From Sphingobacterium sp. UT-1RO-CII-1 (GTDB lineage Bacteria > Bacteroidota > Bacteroidia > Sphingobacteriales > Sphingobacteriaceae): a stretch of DNA of 64,000 bases. The notes under the pieces are model-generated. The model was not told the origin of the DNA, did not search any database, and saw only the letters and a list, made by a program, of their open reading frames with translations. Both the position numbers and the translations under genes were made by a program. This document shows, one piece after another, positions 33,834 to 43,193 of this stretch (positions are counted from its first letter, which is position 1; every line of letters starts with the position of its first letter). The stretch spans positions 186,001-250,000 of the forward strand of contig NZ_JAPPVJ010000003.1 in the NCBI RefSeq assembly GCF_026711005.1, written 5' to 3'.

Positions 33834-35264
33834 TTATTTATATTCTGACATCGTAATAGTAACAGTAGTCCCCTGATTCACTTTAGATTTTACATCTATT
33901 TTCCAATTGTGTGTAACAACCAACTGTCTAACATAGTAAAGCCCTAAACCAATACCACCTCTATTTTTGACAGATTTTCCTTGATAGAAGCGATCGAAAA
34001 CATAATTTAAATCTTCTCCAGCGATACCTATCCCATTATCAGTCACAGATAAGGACAATTTACCATGTATTTCCTTTAAATCGACATGTACATTAATTAT
34101 ATCTGAATCATTGTACTTTACTGCATTTTGAACCAAATTAATTAAAACCGTTGTGAAAAGAAATAAATTGTATTTCACATACAAATCCTGAATAGGCAAA
34201 TGAGATTGAATGTAAACGTTCTTATTTTGTTGATATTTTAAACGCAAATCATTTAATACAGTCTCTAAATCCTGAACAATAGGTTGTTCGGTTTTTTTAA
34301 TTTTACCCGGATCAAACATGCTCACGTATATTACCTGATCTATCAAATTATTTAAACGATCCGACTGTCTTTCTATGATCGACAAACCCGTGTTTATATT
34401 ATCCATTCCTTCTTGATCTCTAACCTCGCGACGAAGGTTTTTAACACAGACTTTTATGGTCGAGATTGGCGTTTTATATTCATGTGTAATACTATTTACA
34501 AAATCACTAATAATTTCATTTAGTTTTTTTTGTTTTATCCAATTGTTGAATGTAACAAAATAAACAAATAACATTAGTAAAATACTTACACCAGAAAGAC
34601 ATAAAAGCGGTAGAATTCCGACCAAGGTGTGCCATATGGCACGTTCCTGTTGAATATAAAGTGCAAAACCGAACCTATAAGTATATGGCAAAGCATTTGA
34701 TACTGTAATGGTGGAGACCAGACTTGGAGGGCGAACAATATGTGGATTCCCAGATAGTAAAGTATTTTCAAATGTTTGATCGGGCTTATAGCCAAAAGTC
34801 ACATATTCTTTTCCATCAAATGTCAATAGAAATGTATGAATCAACAGTGAATGCTCAATAGTATCGCTTTCTAGCCCAAGGTCATAAAAAATACGAGCAA
34901 GTAAAGAATCAATTGTATTATCTTGTTTAAGGGCTACAACGATGTCTCGATAAAGACTACTGGAGGTTGCATAAAATGCAGGTCTGTTGACCGTATGCAA
35001 TATTTCTAGCTCCTTTAATACCTCTACAGACAATATACTATCAATTATATTTTGACCACCAGGAAATAATTTATCATTAATAATAGCCTTTTCGTACGCT
35101 TGCTTTATACGTTCTTTTTCGACTCGAAAGAGTTCTGCATTTTTTACCTCATAGGCATCCGAAATAAGCTTATAGTGCAGACCTAATAAAATAACAAAAC
35201 ATAAGCTGGCCGTAACCTTAAGCATAGTGGTGGACAATAAACGATCTTTGGCTCTTCTTAGCAT
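33834..35264 (-). CDS. Sensor histidine kinase
   Basis: The 476-residue kinase has two membrane segments (about 15-35 and 213-240) enclosing a periplasmic sensor of about 175 residues. The cytoplasmic part has the HisKA H-box with His261 (SITHEYKTPIS), N-box NLVQNAVKYND, G1 VTDNGIGI and G2 NRGGIGLGLYYVRQL. The periplasmic domain is not one I recognise; it presumably senses a sugar or oxidation product. It is transcribed with the response regulator and divergently from the GMC dehydrogenase gene, with a -7 box 23 bp upstream. Confidence 0.93.
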   Translation of the reverse strand: MLRRAKDRLLSTTMLKVTASLCFVILLGLHYKLISDAYEVKNAELFRVEKERIKQAYEKAIINDKLFPGGQNIIDSILSVEVLKELEILHTVNRPAFYATSSSLYRDIVVALKQDNTIDSLLARIFYDLGLESDTIEHSLLIHTFLLTFDGKEYVTFGYKPDQTFENTLLSGNPHIVRPPSLVSTITVSNALPYTYRFGFALYIQQERAIWHTLVGILPLLCLSGVSILLMLFVYFVTFNNWIKQKKLNEIISDFVNSITHEYKTPISTIKVCVKNLRREVRDQEGMDNINTGLSIIERQSDRLNNLIDQVIYVSMFDPGKIKKTEQPIVQDLETVLNDLRLKYQQNKNVYIQSHLPIQDLYVKYNLFLFTTVLINLVQNAVKYNDSDIINVHVDLKEIHGKLSLSVTDNGIGIAGEDLNYVFDRFYQGKSVKNRGGIGLGLYYVRQLVVTHNWKIDVKSKVNQGTTVTITMSEYK

Positions 35265-35287
35265 TAAATGATTAGTGTGTATTTTTT

Positions 35288-35295
35288 CAAACCTA
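35288..35295 (-). promoter_or_regulatory. -7 box of kinase-regulator operon
   Basis: TAGGTTTG on the minus strand matches TANNTTTG, 23 bp before the kinase ATG. Confidence 0.55.
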
Positions 35296-35468
35296 AAAAA
35301 AATGTATTATATTTACGAACACTGCCTAATTAAAAGCCGAACCATTAACAATCTATTAACAACATCTAGGCATATATTCTTACGTTTTTTTCTGATTTTG
35401 CAGAAATTGACTTTGATTACAACAAGGAGATTATCAAAAGAATTATACTATATTAATTATACCAATTT

Positions 35469-37205
35469 ATGAGTACATTTCAGATTATTGAATCTAATGA
35501 ACACTACGATGCGATAGTTGTAGGTTCGGGTGCTGGTGGTGGTATGGCTGGTTATATACTTGCTAATGCTGGCTTAAAAGTACTTATGTTAGAAGCAGGA
35601 CCTTTTTACGACCCTGCAATCGATGCATTGCAATTACGTTGGCCGTGGGAGTCGCCAAGAAGAGGTGCTAGCACCACACGCCCTTTTGGAGATTTTGATG
35701 CGGCTTATGGAGGATGGGAACTAGATGGAGAACCTTACAGTAGAGCGGATGGCACTGAGTTTGAATGGTTCAGGGCTAGAATGTTAGGAGGAAGAACAAA
35801 CCATTGGGGCAGAATCTCTTTACGAATGGGTCCGGATGACTTTCAACCCAAAGATGCTGTTACAGAAGCATGGCCAATTACGTATGATGAAGTGAAGCCT
35901 TTTTATGACCGTATAGATCGTATGATAGGTATTTATGGCACCGTAGAAGGCATACCTAATGAACCTGACGGGATATTTTTAAGACCTCCAAAACCACGAC
36001 TTAATGAACTTTATATCCGAAAAGGAGGTGAAAAAGCAGGTGTACCTGTAATTGCAGGACGAGGCTCGGTACTTACAGAAGCATTACCTGGAGTTAAAGA
36101 TAGAGGCACGTGTTTCTATTGTGGGCAATGTGGCCGTGCATGTAAGGTTTATGGAGATTTTTCATCATCATCCTGTCTGGTTATTCCGGCTATGAAAACA
36201 GGCAACCTAAAGGTTATTGACAATGCAATGGTGCGTGAAGTACTGACAAATGATGAAGGCTTAGCTATTGGCGTTTCATATGTTAACACCAAAGATCTAC
36301 AGGAATATAGTGTGAAAGCAAAAAAAGTTATCCTGGGAGCTAGCGCTTGCGAAAGTGCAAGATTAATGCTTAATTCAAAATCAACAGCACACCCGAGTGG
36401 TATAGGCAATAGTTCAGGTTTGGTAGGGAAATACTTACATGACTCGACTGGGGCTGGAGTAGGTGGTTTTCTTCCTCAACTATTAGATAGAAAAAGATAT
36501 AACGAAGATGGTGTAGGGAGTGTCCATATTTACTCACCTTGGTGGTTAGATAATAAAAACCTTGACTTCCCACGTGGCTATCACATCGAATATGGTGGCG
36601 GAATGCGCATGCCTTCTTATGGTATCTTTGGAGGAACAGCAGAACTCGGAGACAAAATACCGGGAAAAGACGGTAAACCCATGGGAGAACCTGGATATGG
36701 AAGCCGACTAAAGGAGCAATATAGACGTTTTTACGGTGCAAACGTGGGGATGGCAGGTCGAGGAACAGCTATAGCAAGAGAAGATAATTATTGTGAAATC
36801 GACCCGAACAAAGTAGATAAATTTGGCATTCCTGTATTACGCTTCCATTATAAATGGGCAAATGAGGAAATTCTCCAAGCTAAACATATGCAAGAAACAT
36901 TTCAATCTATTATGCATGAGATGGGAGCCGTAGTTACTTCAAAAATACATGGAGCTGATACGCTATATGGCTTAGAGGCTCCTGGTAAAATTATTCATGA
37001 GGGCGGAACTACCCGAATGGGAAATGATCCTAAAAAATCAGTACTAAACAAATGGGGACAGGCACACGACTGCAAGAACTTATATGTAGTCGATGCAGGG
37101 CCATTTGTACAACAAGGAGATAAGAATCTTACATGGACAATTTTAGCTCTTTCGATGCGTACAGCTGAATATATTTTACAGGAAGATAAAAAACTAAATA
37201 ACTAA
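35469..37205 (+). CDS. GMC-type FAD dehydrogenase with Cys cluster
   Basis: A 578-residue GMC oxidoreductase: dinucleotide fold IVVGSGAGGGMAGYILANAG (17-36), GGRTNHWGR (108-115) and the C-terminal catalytic part (HEGGTTRMG, NLYVVDAGPF, TWTILALSMRTAEYI). Between them lie cysteines 215, 218, 221, 225 and 236 (CFYCGQCGRAC and SSSSC), a likely iron-sulfur site as in multi-subunit sugar dehydrogenases that pass electrons to cytochromes. It lacks a signal peptide, but the next gene, 3 bp away, encodes the Tat-exported small subunit that can carry it. I infer oxidation of a sugar, possibly at C3 of a glycoside, in the periplasm. Confidence 0.88.
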   Translation: MSTFQIIESNEHYDAIVVGSGAGGGMAGYILANAGLKVLMLEAGPFYDPAIDALQLRWPWESPRRGASTTRPFGDFDAAYGGWELDGEPYSRADGTEFEWFRARMLGGRTNHWGRISLRMGPDDFQPKDAVTEAWPITYDEVKPFYDRIDRMIGIYGTVEGIPNEPDGIFLRPPKPRLNELYIRKGGEKAGVPVIAGRGSVLTEALPGVKDRGTCFYCGQCGRACKVYGDFSSSSCLVIPAMKTGNLKVIDNAMVREVLTNDEGLAIGVSYVNTKDLQEYSVKAKKVILGASACESARLMLNSKSTAHPSGIGNSSGLVGKYLHDSTGAGVGGFLPQLLDRKRYNEDGVGSVHIYSPWWLDNKNLDFPRGYHIEYGGGMRMPSYGIFGGTAELGDKIPGKDGKPMGEPGYGSRLKEQYRRFYGANVGMAGRGTAIAREDNYCEIDPNKVDKFGIPVLRFHYKWANEEILQAKHMQETFQSIMHEMGAVVTSKIHGADTLYGLEAPGKIIHEGGTTRMGNDPKKSVLNKWGQAHDCKNLYVVDAGPFVQQGDKNLTWTILALSMRTAEYILQEDKKLNN

Positions 37206-37208
37206 CCC

Positions 37209-37844
37209 ATGAATAGAAGAGAATCACTAAAAGCGCTTAGCTTACTAGCTGCAGGAACAGGTATTCTGGCAAAATCCTGTGGTCCTGAAAAACAGAAAAA
37301 CAATATAAACAAAAGTGCAAATATAGGAGATAAACTGCCAGGCGTTCAAGACTTTGAACATGAACGCAACATTGCATTAAAGGAAGAGCAGTTTTTTTCA
37401 GAACATGAGATGGCTACAATTACAGTCCTAGTTGATTATATTATTCCAAAAGACGACTTCTCTGGCAGTGCTTCTGAAGCAGGCGTTCCTGACTTTATAG
37501 AATTTATTGTTAAAGATATACCTGATTATAAAACACCTATGCGTGGTGGATTAAAATGGATTGATATTCGCTGTCAAAAGAAGTTTGGCAAAGTTTTCGT
37601 TAATTGTAAGGATAACCAGCAGATAGCCCTTTTGGATGAAATAGCGTTTCCCTCTAAAAGCCATCCTGAAGTAGAGCAAGGTGTGAATTTTTTCAAAACA
37701 TTAAGAAATTTAACAGCATCTGGCTTTTATACATCAAAAATTGGCATAGATGATCTTGGATATGTGGGGAATAAACCGGGAGTTTGGTCAGGTGTACCAG
37801 AAGATGTATTAAAAGAGCACGGCTTTAGTACTAATGAAGGCTAA
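37209..37844 (+). CDS. Gluconate 2-dehydrogenase subunit 3 family protein
   Basis: The 211-residue small subunit begins with a twin-arginine signal (MNRRESLKALSLLAAGTGIL) ending near a cysteine (AKSCG) that could be lipidated. The body has the subunit 3 pattern: FFSEHEMATITVLVDYIIPKDDFSGSASEAGVPDFIEFIVKD, GLKWIDIRCQKKFGKVF and NLTASGFYTSKIGIDDLGYVG. These proteins pair with GMC dehydrogenases, help insert FAD and take the complex through Tat. The gene is coupled to the dehydrogenase (3-bp gap). Confidence 0.9.
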   Translation: MNRRESLKALSLLAAGTGILAKSCGPEKQKNNINKSANIGDKLPGVQDFEHERNIALKEEQFFSEHEMATITVLVDYIIPKDDFSGSASEAGVPDFIEFIVKDIPDYKTPMRGGLKWIDIRCQKKFGKVFVNCKDNQQIALLDEIAFPSKSHPEVEQGVNFFKTLRNLTASGFYTSKIGIDDLGYVGNKPGVWSGVPEDVLKEHGFSTNEG

Positions 37845-37953
37845 TCTGTAAAAAACGTACTTATTTTGGAGCGATTGCCTTTTATCTTGAAGTCGAATCG
37901 GCTTTACTTATAAACCGATTCAACTTCAATTTCAAACCAGATATAGGGCTTTT

Positions 37954-38613
37954 TCAATTATTTCTTTTACCTGTAAAAGTTCCTACACGGTGCAAACCTT
38001 CATGTGCCGCCAAACCATTAGGATTACAGCCCAATTTACCTTCGGGGACCTCCATGCCTAAACGTTCATAAAAACGTACCCAATACGTATCAGGCAAGCC
38101 CGTATCTGGATTTATAAACGTCATAGGCTCTAATTCAAATAGATTGACATGTCTATAAGATTGCTCTACAAAATCTGAACAGTAATAAGAGCTATCATTA
38201 ACTACATACGATAGATTATAAGGCTTACCTAACATGTTCTTTGCACGATTAATTGCTTCAGGAACCGAATATTGTAAAGTATCATGCACCCTATAGATGA
38301 CAAAGGACGTTTTATCAGTATAATCTTTTTTAAGTAGACTATCTAAAGGTTCACGGATAGAGCCACGAAAGGCACTCGCATGTAATGCATAGATAGTTCC
38401 GCCGTCGACTTCAAGCATGCCCACATGATCAAATGCTGCTTCTTCGTTTTGTTGTGTAACTCTATTAATAGCGCCAGAAAGCCCCATGCGTTGGTTTACG
38501 ACAAAAAACATATCTCCAGACTGTATAGAAACACCTTGATATTCAATAGGGCTCTGAGCAAAAGCGGCTAATACATTATAAAATACAAAAACGAATAATA
38601 GTAAGTTTCTCAT
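37954..38613 (-). CDS. YiiX-like permuted NlpC/P60 hydrolase
   Basis: The product (219 residues from MRNLLLFVF) has a signal peptide (LAAFAQSP) and the YiiX/YebB-type permuted papain fold: His in AAFDHVGMLEVDGGTIYALHA near the start and the Cys in SSYYCSDFVEQSYRH later. Such enzymes cleave amide or ester bonds in wall peptides or lipids. I chose the ATG at 38613 because a TATCTTTG box occupies 38620-38627 and overlaps the alternative start at 38622; the resulting leader would be only a few nucleotides. It is a single gene. Confidence 0.8.
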   Translation of the reverse strand: MRNLLLFVFVFYNVLAAFAQSPIEYQGVSIQSGDMFFVVNQRMGLSGAINRVTQQNEEAAFDHVGMLEVDGGTIYALHASAFRGSIREPLDSLLKKDYTDKTSFVIYRVHDTLQYSVPEAINRAKNMLGKPYNLSYVVNDSSYYCSDFVEQSYRHVNLFELEPMTFINPDTGLPDTYWVRFYERLGMEVPEGKLGCNPNGLAAHEGLHRVGTFTGKRNN

Positions 38614-38619
38614 AGTCCA

Positions 38620-38627
38620 CAAAGATA
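38620..38627 (-). promoter_or_regulatory. -7 box abutting YiiX-like gene
   Basis: TATCTTTG on the minus strand ends 6 bp before the chosen ATG at 38613, which decides the start. Confidence 0.5.
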
Positions 38628-38750
38628 GAATGAATTTTAAATAAAATCGGCCAAGGACTCACCAACTAGGAAGTAATGCTATATTAATTTTTCAACAATA
38701 AGTGTAAATCAATGTTAAAAATCACACAATTTACAACCTACACACTAGAA

Positions 38751-39173
38751 CTATGCACTCAAAAAGCTTTGAACTCCTAGACTATAGCTATTCAGTCCGA
38801 AACCACAGATTACACCTGTACAGTGTGCAGCTAAATAAGAATGATGGCGGAATGATTCGCGCTTATGAACATTCGAAATATGAACTTCTACGACGGGAGT
38901 ATCAATTGCAGAAATTGCATCTCCTATAGCTACTGAGGTATGTGTATATGCTCCTGCATTGAGCACGATTCCATCATAAGAAAACCCTACCTCATGTATT
39001 TTATCTATAATTTCACCTTCATGATTACTCTGAAAATATTCTAAGTTTACATGATTATAGTTTTCTTTTAGCGTTTCAAAGAATTTAACAAAACTTTGAT
39101 TACCGTATATACTAGGCTCACGAACCCCAAGCAAATTAAGGTTTGGCCCATTAATTATTATAATTTTCTTCAT
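38751..39173 (-). CDS. aroQ: 3-dehydroquinate dehydratase, type II
   Basis: About 140 residues with all type II motifs: IIIINGPNLNLLGVREPSIYG (flexible lid with Tyr), FQSNHEGEIIDKIHE, GIVLNAGAYTHTSVAIGDAI and VEVHISNVHKRESFRHHSY. The enzyme dehydrates 3-dehydroquinate to 3-dehydroshikimate in the shikimate pathway. The usual start MKKIIII is at 39173; a start two codons earlier (39179) is also possible. No other shikimate genes are adjacent. Confidence 0.95.
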   Translation of the reverse strand: MKKIIIINGPNLNLLGVREPSIYGNQSFVKFFETLKENYNHVNLEYFQSNHEGEIIDKIHEVGFSYDGIVLNAGAYTHTSVAIGDAISAIDTPVVEVHISNVHKRESFRHHSYLAAHCTGVICGFGLNSYSLGVQSFLSA

Positions 39174-39209
39174 CGACATACACTTATTTTTCTAAATATA
39201 GTTATTGCA

Positions 39210-40838
39210 CTACATATCTGCATAAAAGTTTCGGAATGAAGAACGCAGCCCGAAAGTAATAATACCAGATTTCTGGGTAGCTGCATTCTCAACCTTATTA
39301 TAACGTTGCGTATACCCCAATTCGAGACGTAAATTATATTTTGGATTTAAAACATAGGCAGCTTTAGCATCCGCATAATATAGGTCATTTTTAATACCTT
39401 GACCTATATAATTGCCGTACACATTAGGTGCTATCCGGTAGGATTGAAAAATATCTCCGCCCATATTTGTTCCATCACTTGGATCTGTTCCATAACGGCT
39501 ATACATCCCCTGTAGTGAAAAGTCAAAACGTTGCCATGAATAATTGGCTATCAATAAAAATTCTTTAAAATTAGCTCCCCGAGGGTGTGCTAAAGGCTCG
39601 CCATGATTACTATAATTAGAACCAGAACTAAAGTGTTGGTAAGTATAAGGTCTAACAACATTAAACTCAGCCAAAAAATTTAAGTTTTTCACTTTAAACA
39701 TATCAAAGCCTCGAACACCTAGCTGTGTTCCCCATTTATTGTGCATATAACCGTTTCCTGCAAAGAATTCTTTTGCTGTAAACTCACCTAACAAGAACTG
39801 TCCATATGCTGTTAAATTGTTCAACACCTTATACTTTGCATTCAGTCCCAAAAACATCTTATCAGGTGATGATGAATTATTGGACTCTACCGGACGTAGG
39901 AAAATAGCGGGGTTTAAATAGTTAAAATCAAATCCACGCTTGCCGGCCTCATCCTGGTTCGCCCAAACAACTGCTTGAAAAAAACCTACCGAAAGACGAT
40001 TAGTGGCGTTATAATCTAAATATTGAAAGGCACCCCATTTTGCCCCATCACCATACCGATCAGCATTTCCCAAAGAATCTACTCTTGGATTCCGAGGGTC
40101 GTTCATATATGCCCAAATAGATGTATACTGTACATTACCGATCGTACCCGTTAATTTCAATTGGGTATAATTAGAAGAAAAGTCTGATAATAGTAAAGAA
40201 CGGTAACCGTCACCGATATGATTTTTATCATAGGCTATTGTTGCCTGAAAATACTTACTAAAATCGTAGGTTAGATTTGCCGTTGCATACATCCAATCTT
40301 TTTCATTACTGGTTTTATTTTTAGTGGTCCCCTGCCCTGGTACTACTTTACTCCCATCAATATAATCTGTAAGATAATCAGCAAAAACTCCTTGATTTTC
40401 ATAAAAGCTTGTGTAAAAACTCAATTTATCATTTACTGTCAATCCCATTTGAATACCCCGAGTATTTAGCCACGTTTTGCGCTTATCTGCCCCCATTAGA
40501 TCTTTACCTATTAGAAAATCAGGCATAACGTCCAAATAAAAAGTGTGATCCTCTTTATTTACCTCCAACAAGTGTTCGTTAAATATTTTACGCATAAACC
40601 AATTTTCCGAACTTGTAGGGTTTAAAGCCTGAATGGAATCTAACTTATGAACAAGTTCACCACGAAGTAAACTTGGCTTGGAAGCTGTATGATACCGAGT
40701 CTGTGGAGAGTACAAAGTTTCACTCAACTTTTGAGTTTGCTGAAAAGAATAAGGAACATTCTTAATCTGAGCATAACTATGTTCTATATTAAAAAACACA
40801 AAGAAAATAAGGAATAGAGAAAAGTAATTACGCTTCAT
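39210..40838 (-). CDS. RemB/Wzi-like outer-membrane protein
   Basis: The product (542 residues from the ATG at 40838) has a signal peptide (NIEHSYAQ) and a beta-barrel-like body ending in an aromatic strand (SGIITFGLRSSFRNFYADM). Blocks such as YDKNHIGDGYRSLLLSDFSSNYTQLKLTGTIGNVQYTSIWAYMNDPR and FLLGEFTAKEF resemble proteins annotated as gliding-motility RemB or capsule-assembly Wzi-like in this phylum. It probably sits in the outer membrane and may bind surface polysaccharide. A longer start at 40883 adds residues before the signal and is unlikely. No other gliding gene is near. Confidence 0.7.
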   Translation of the reverse strand: MKRNYFSLFLIFFVFFNIEHSYAQIKNVPYSFQQTQKLSETLYSPQTRYHTASKPSLLRGELVHKLDSIQALNPTSSENWFMRKIFNEHLLEVNKEDHTFYLDVMPDFLIGKDLMGADKRKTWLNTRGIQMGLTVNDKLSFYTSFYENQGVFADYLTDYIDGSKVVPGQGTTKNKTSNEKDWMYATANLTYDFSKYFQATIAYDKNHIGDGYRSLLLSDFSSNYTQLKLTGTIGNVQYTSIWAYMNDPRNPRVDSLGNADRYGDGAKWGAFQYLDYNATNRLSVGFFQAVVWANQDEAGKRGFDFNYLNPAIFLRPVESNNSSSPDKMFLGLNAKYKVLNNLTAYGQFLLGEFTAKEFFAGNGYMHNKWGTQLGVRGFDMFKVKNLNFLAEFNVVRPYTYQHFSSGSNYSNHGEPLAHPRGANFKEFLLIANYSWQRFDFSLQGMYSRYGTDPSDGTNMGGDIFQSYRIAPNVYGNYIGQGIKNDLYYADAKAAYVLNPKYNLRLELGYTQRYNKVENAATQKSGIITFGLRSSFRNFYADM

Positions 40839-41152
40839 AGAAATGTGTCTGAGATAATTCATTACATACTGTAAAACCTTCACATGAAGATTGTCCGCAC
40901 AAAGGTAATAAAATGTTTATATCATTTTAATATAGCTTTTTTAAATATAAAAATCTAGCACTCTAGATGTAAAGTTACTGGGCTATCATGATATGCAAGG
41001 ATATTATTATATACCCCCTCATTTCAACAGCAACGCAAAATGATCTAGAGACATAGCAATTAACATTCGCACATAAAAAATAGTTTATTTATTTTTATAC
41101 TTTAAATAACTTAAGAAAGATCATCTTTGTTGAAGTAATGGAATAAAAAGAC

Positions 41153-41986
41153 ATGGCAAGTAATAAAAAGATAGGTCCAATCGGCATTTTCGACTCAGGT
41201 TTTGGTGGGTTAACGATTTTCAAAGAGATAAAAAAAACATTGCCACAATATGATTATATCTATTTGGGTGACAACGCACGCATACCCTACGGGCCCCGAT
41301 CTTTTGACACAGTGTATAGATTCACAAAAGAATGTGTATTCAAACTTTTTGAACTTGGATGTAACCTTGTTATTTTAGCTTGCAATACAGCTTCTGCTAA
41401 AGCCCTACGTACTATACAGCAAAACGATCTTCCTGAGGGGAAAAAAGTACTAGGCATTATTAGGCCAACAACGGAAGCTATCAATCTTTTTACAAAAAAT
41501 AATAAGATAGGCATTTTAGCCACACAAGGCACAGTCTTTTCAAACTCCTACAAACTAGAAATAAACAAATTTCATCCCGAAATAGAAGTTTACCAACAGG
41601 CATGTCCATTGTGGGTGCCATTAGTTGAAAATAACGAGATTGACACTCCTGCAGCAGATTACCTGGTCAAAAAGGATATAGATGCTCTTCTTAGGTTGGA
41701 ACCTGAAATCGACACAATCGTATTAGCCTGTACACATTACCCCTTGCTACTTCCTGTCATAAAAAAATTCACTCCTAAAAATATTTCTCTATTTTCTCAA
41801 GGAAAATTAATAGCAGACAGCTTAACAGAATACCTTACAAGGCACCCTGAAATTGAAGAAAAATGTTTAAAAAATGGTGTATCAACATTTTATACTACTG
41901 ACGATGCAACAGACTTTGAAAAAAAAGCAACCGTGTATTTTGGAGAGGAGTTAAAGGCTTGGCACATTGATGTTAATAATAAATAA
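41153..41986 (+). CDS. murI: Glutamate racemase
   Basis: A 277-residue MurI: IGIFDSGFGGLTIFKEI at the N-terminus, GDNARIPYGPRS, the first catalytic cysteine in LVILACNTASAKALR and the second in IVLACTHYPLLLP. It interconverts L- and D-glutamate for peptidoglycan. Length and motifs are complete. It stands alone and ends at a terminator shared with the convergent gene. Confidence 0.97.
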   Translation: MASNKKIGPIGIFDSGFGGLTIFKEIKKTLPQYDYIYLGDNARIPYGPRSFDTVYRFTKECVFKLFELGCNLVILACNTASAKALRTIQQNDLPEGKKVLGIIRPTTEAINLFTKNNKIGILATQGTVFSNSYKLEINKFHPEIEVYQQACPLWVPLVENNEIDTPAADYLVKKDIDALLRLEPEIDTIVLACTHYPLLLPVIKKFTPKNISLFSQGKLIADSLTEYLTRHPEIEEKCLKNGVSTFYTTDDATDFEKKATVYFGEELKAWHIDVNNK

Positions 41987-41987
41987 A

Positions 41988-42020
41988 AAAAACTCTTCTC
42001 ATGGATGGGAAAAGTTTTTT
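41988..42020. terminator. Terminator after murI
   Basis: A long A/T-ended stem (AAAAAACTCTTCTCAT pairing with ATGGGAAAAGTTTTTT, with one mismatch and one wobble) lies just beyond murI and serves both convergent genes. Confidence 0.75.
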
Positions 42021-42041
42021 ATTTATTTCTATTTAATATGG

Positions 42042-42695
42042 TTATGAAAAATCGAGCGTATCAAAATCCTCAATTGTCGACAGTTTAATTAGTTTTCTTT
42101 TTTTCAATTTTGTCCAGTTTTCTTTGAAAGCCTCTTTTTCTGGATCTTCACTAAGATTTTCTTTGGTAAGTTTCTTTTTCGTCAAAAAATTAATACTTAC
42201 TTCACTACTTATAGTGGGTCCGTTACTATTACTTTCATCATAACTAATCAATTGAAAATCAAGACCTCTCAGCTTAAAAGCATAAGTAGAATAGCCGTAA
42301 CGTCCATGAGCAAAGTGAATAAATAATTTACCTTCTTCTACACTTACAGACATTTCTGGCGAATAATAAACACCTCCATCTTTGTTTTCTGAAGAAAAAC
42401 ATGAATAATTTTTAACGATAGGAACATATGTCCCCTTGTTATTCAAAACAACAATTATTCCTTGACGGTTTCGATCTATACGATTGCCGTCTTCATTTTT
42501 AAAGATATTATTTTGATCTGTGTTTTTTACAATAAGGAGGTAATCATCCAGTCCATTATTATTTATATCTCCTTTGATTGTCTCAGTAATGACATATCCT
42601 TTTGGTAAAAGATCTTTAAAACTTTCATTATTATCAACCTGTGCATATATTCTCGTTGCAGAAATTAAAAATAAAAAAAGCAATATTTTCTTCAT
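42042..42695 (-). CDS. Secreted hypothetical protein
   Basis: A 217-residue exported protein (signal ISATRIYAQ). The mature N-terminus has GDINNNGLDDYLLIVKN, a short Asp/Asn-rich loop like the calcium-binding turn of VCBS/FG-GAP repeats. The middle is beta-rich (KLFIHFAHGRYGYSTYAFKLRGLDFQLISYDES) and the tail is charged and helical. I recognise no family beyond this. The gene lies alone between murI and sufE. Confidence 0.7.
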   Translation of the reverse strand: MKKILLFLFLISATRIYAQVDNNESFKDLLPKGYVITETIKGDINNNGLDDYLLIVKNTDQNNIFKNEDGNRIDRNRQGIIVVLNNKGTYVPIVKNYSCFSSENKDGGVYYSPEMSVSVEEGKLFIHFAHGRYGYSTYAFKLRGLDFQLISYDESNSNGPTISSEVSINFLTKKKLTKENLSEDPEKEAFKENWTKLKKRKLIKLSTIEDFDTLDFS

Positions 42696-42743
42696 AATGT
42701 AGAATATTTATAAATAAAACAGACAAATAGCTTACTTAAATAT

Positions 42744-43157
42744 TTATGCACTCAGAGCGATAGCATAGAGTTTCATCTGCTTCACCATGGATAACAAGCC
42801 ATTGGCACGTGTAGGTGAAAGGTGCTCTTTTAACCCGATTTTATCAATAAAATATAAGTCTGCTGAAGCAATCTCTTTAGGGGTATGACCTGAAAGGACC
42901 TTCACCATTAAACTAACCAGCCCTTTTGTGATAATAGCATCACTATCGGCGGTAAAATCAATCTTACCTTCATTCATATTAGGATATAACCATACACGTG
43001 ATTGACAACCCTTGATAATATACTCTTCGGTTTTATAACTGTCATGGATTAATGGTAACTCTTTACCCAACTGAATGATGTATTCATATTTTTCCATCCA
43101 ATCTGTGTAAAAAGCAAAATCTTCTATTAATTCGTCTTGTTTTTCGTTAATCGTCAT
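42744..43157 (-). CDS. sufE: Cysteine desulfuration protein SufE
   Basis: A 137-residue SufE with the acceptor Cys51 in YIIKGCQSRVWL, preceded by WMEKYEYIIQLGKELP and followed by DSDAIITKGLVSLMVKVLSGHTP. SufE takes persulfide sulfur from SufS and passes it to the iron-sulfur scaffold. It lies 36 bp downstream of sufS on the same strand, so the two form a unit; the rest of the SUF genes are not in the window. Confidence 0.95.
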   Translation of the reverse strand: MTINEKQDELIEDFAFYTDWMEKYEYIIQLGKELPLIHDSYKTEEYIIKGCQSRVWLYPNMNEGKIDFTADSDAIITKGLVSLMVKVLSGHTPKEIASADLYFIDKIGLKEHLSPTRANGLLSMVKQMKLYAIALSA

Positions 43158-43193
43158 TTTTATTCTATTTTGCTATCATTCGTTCGTCAGCTA

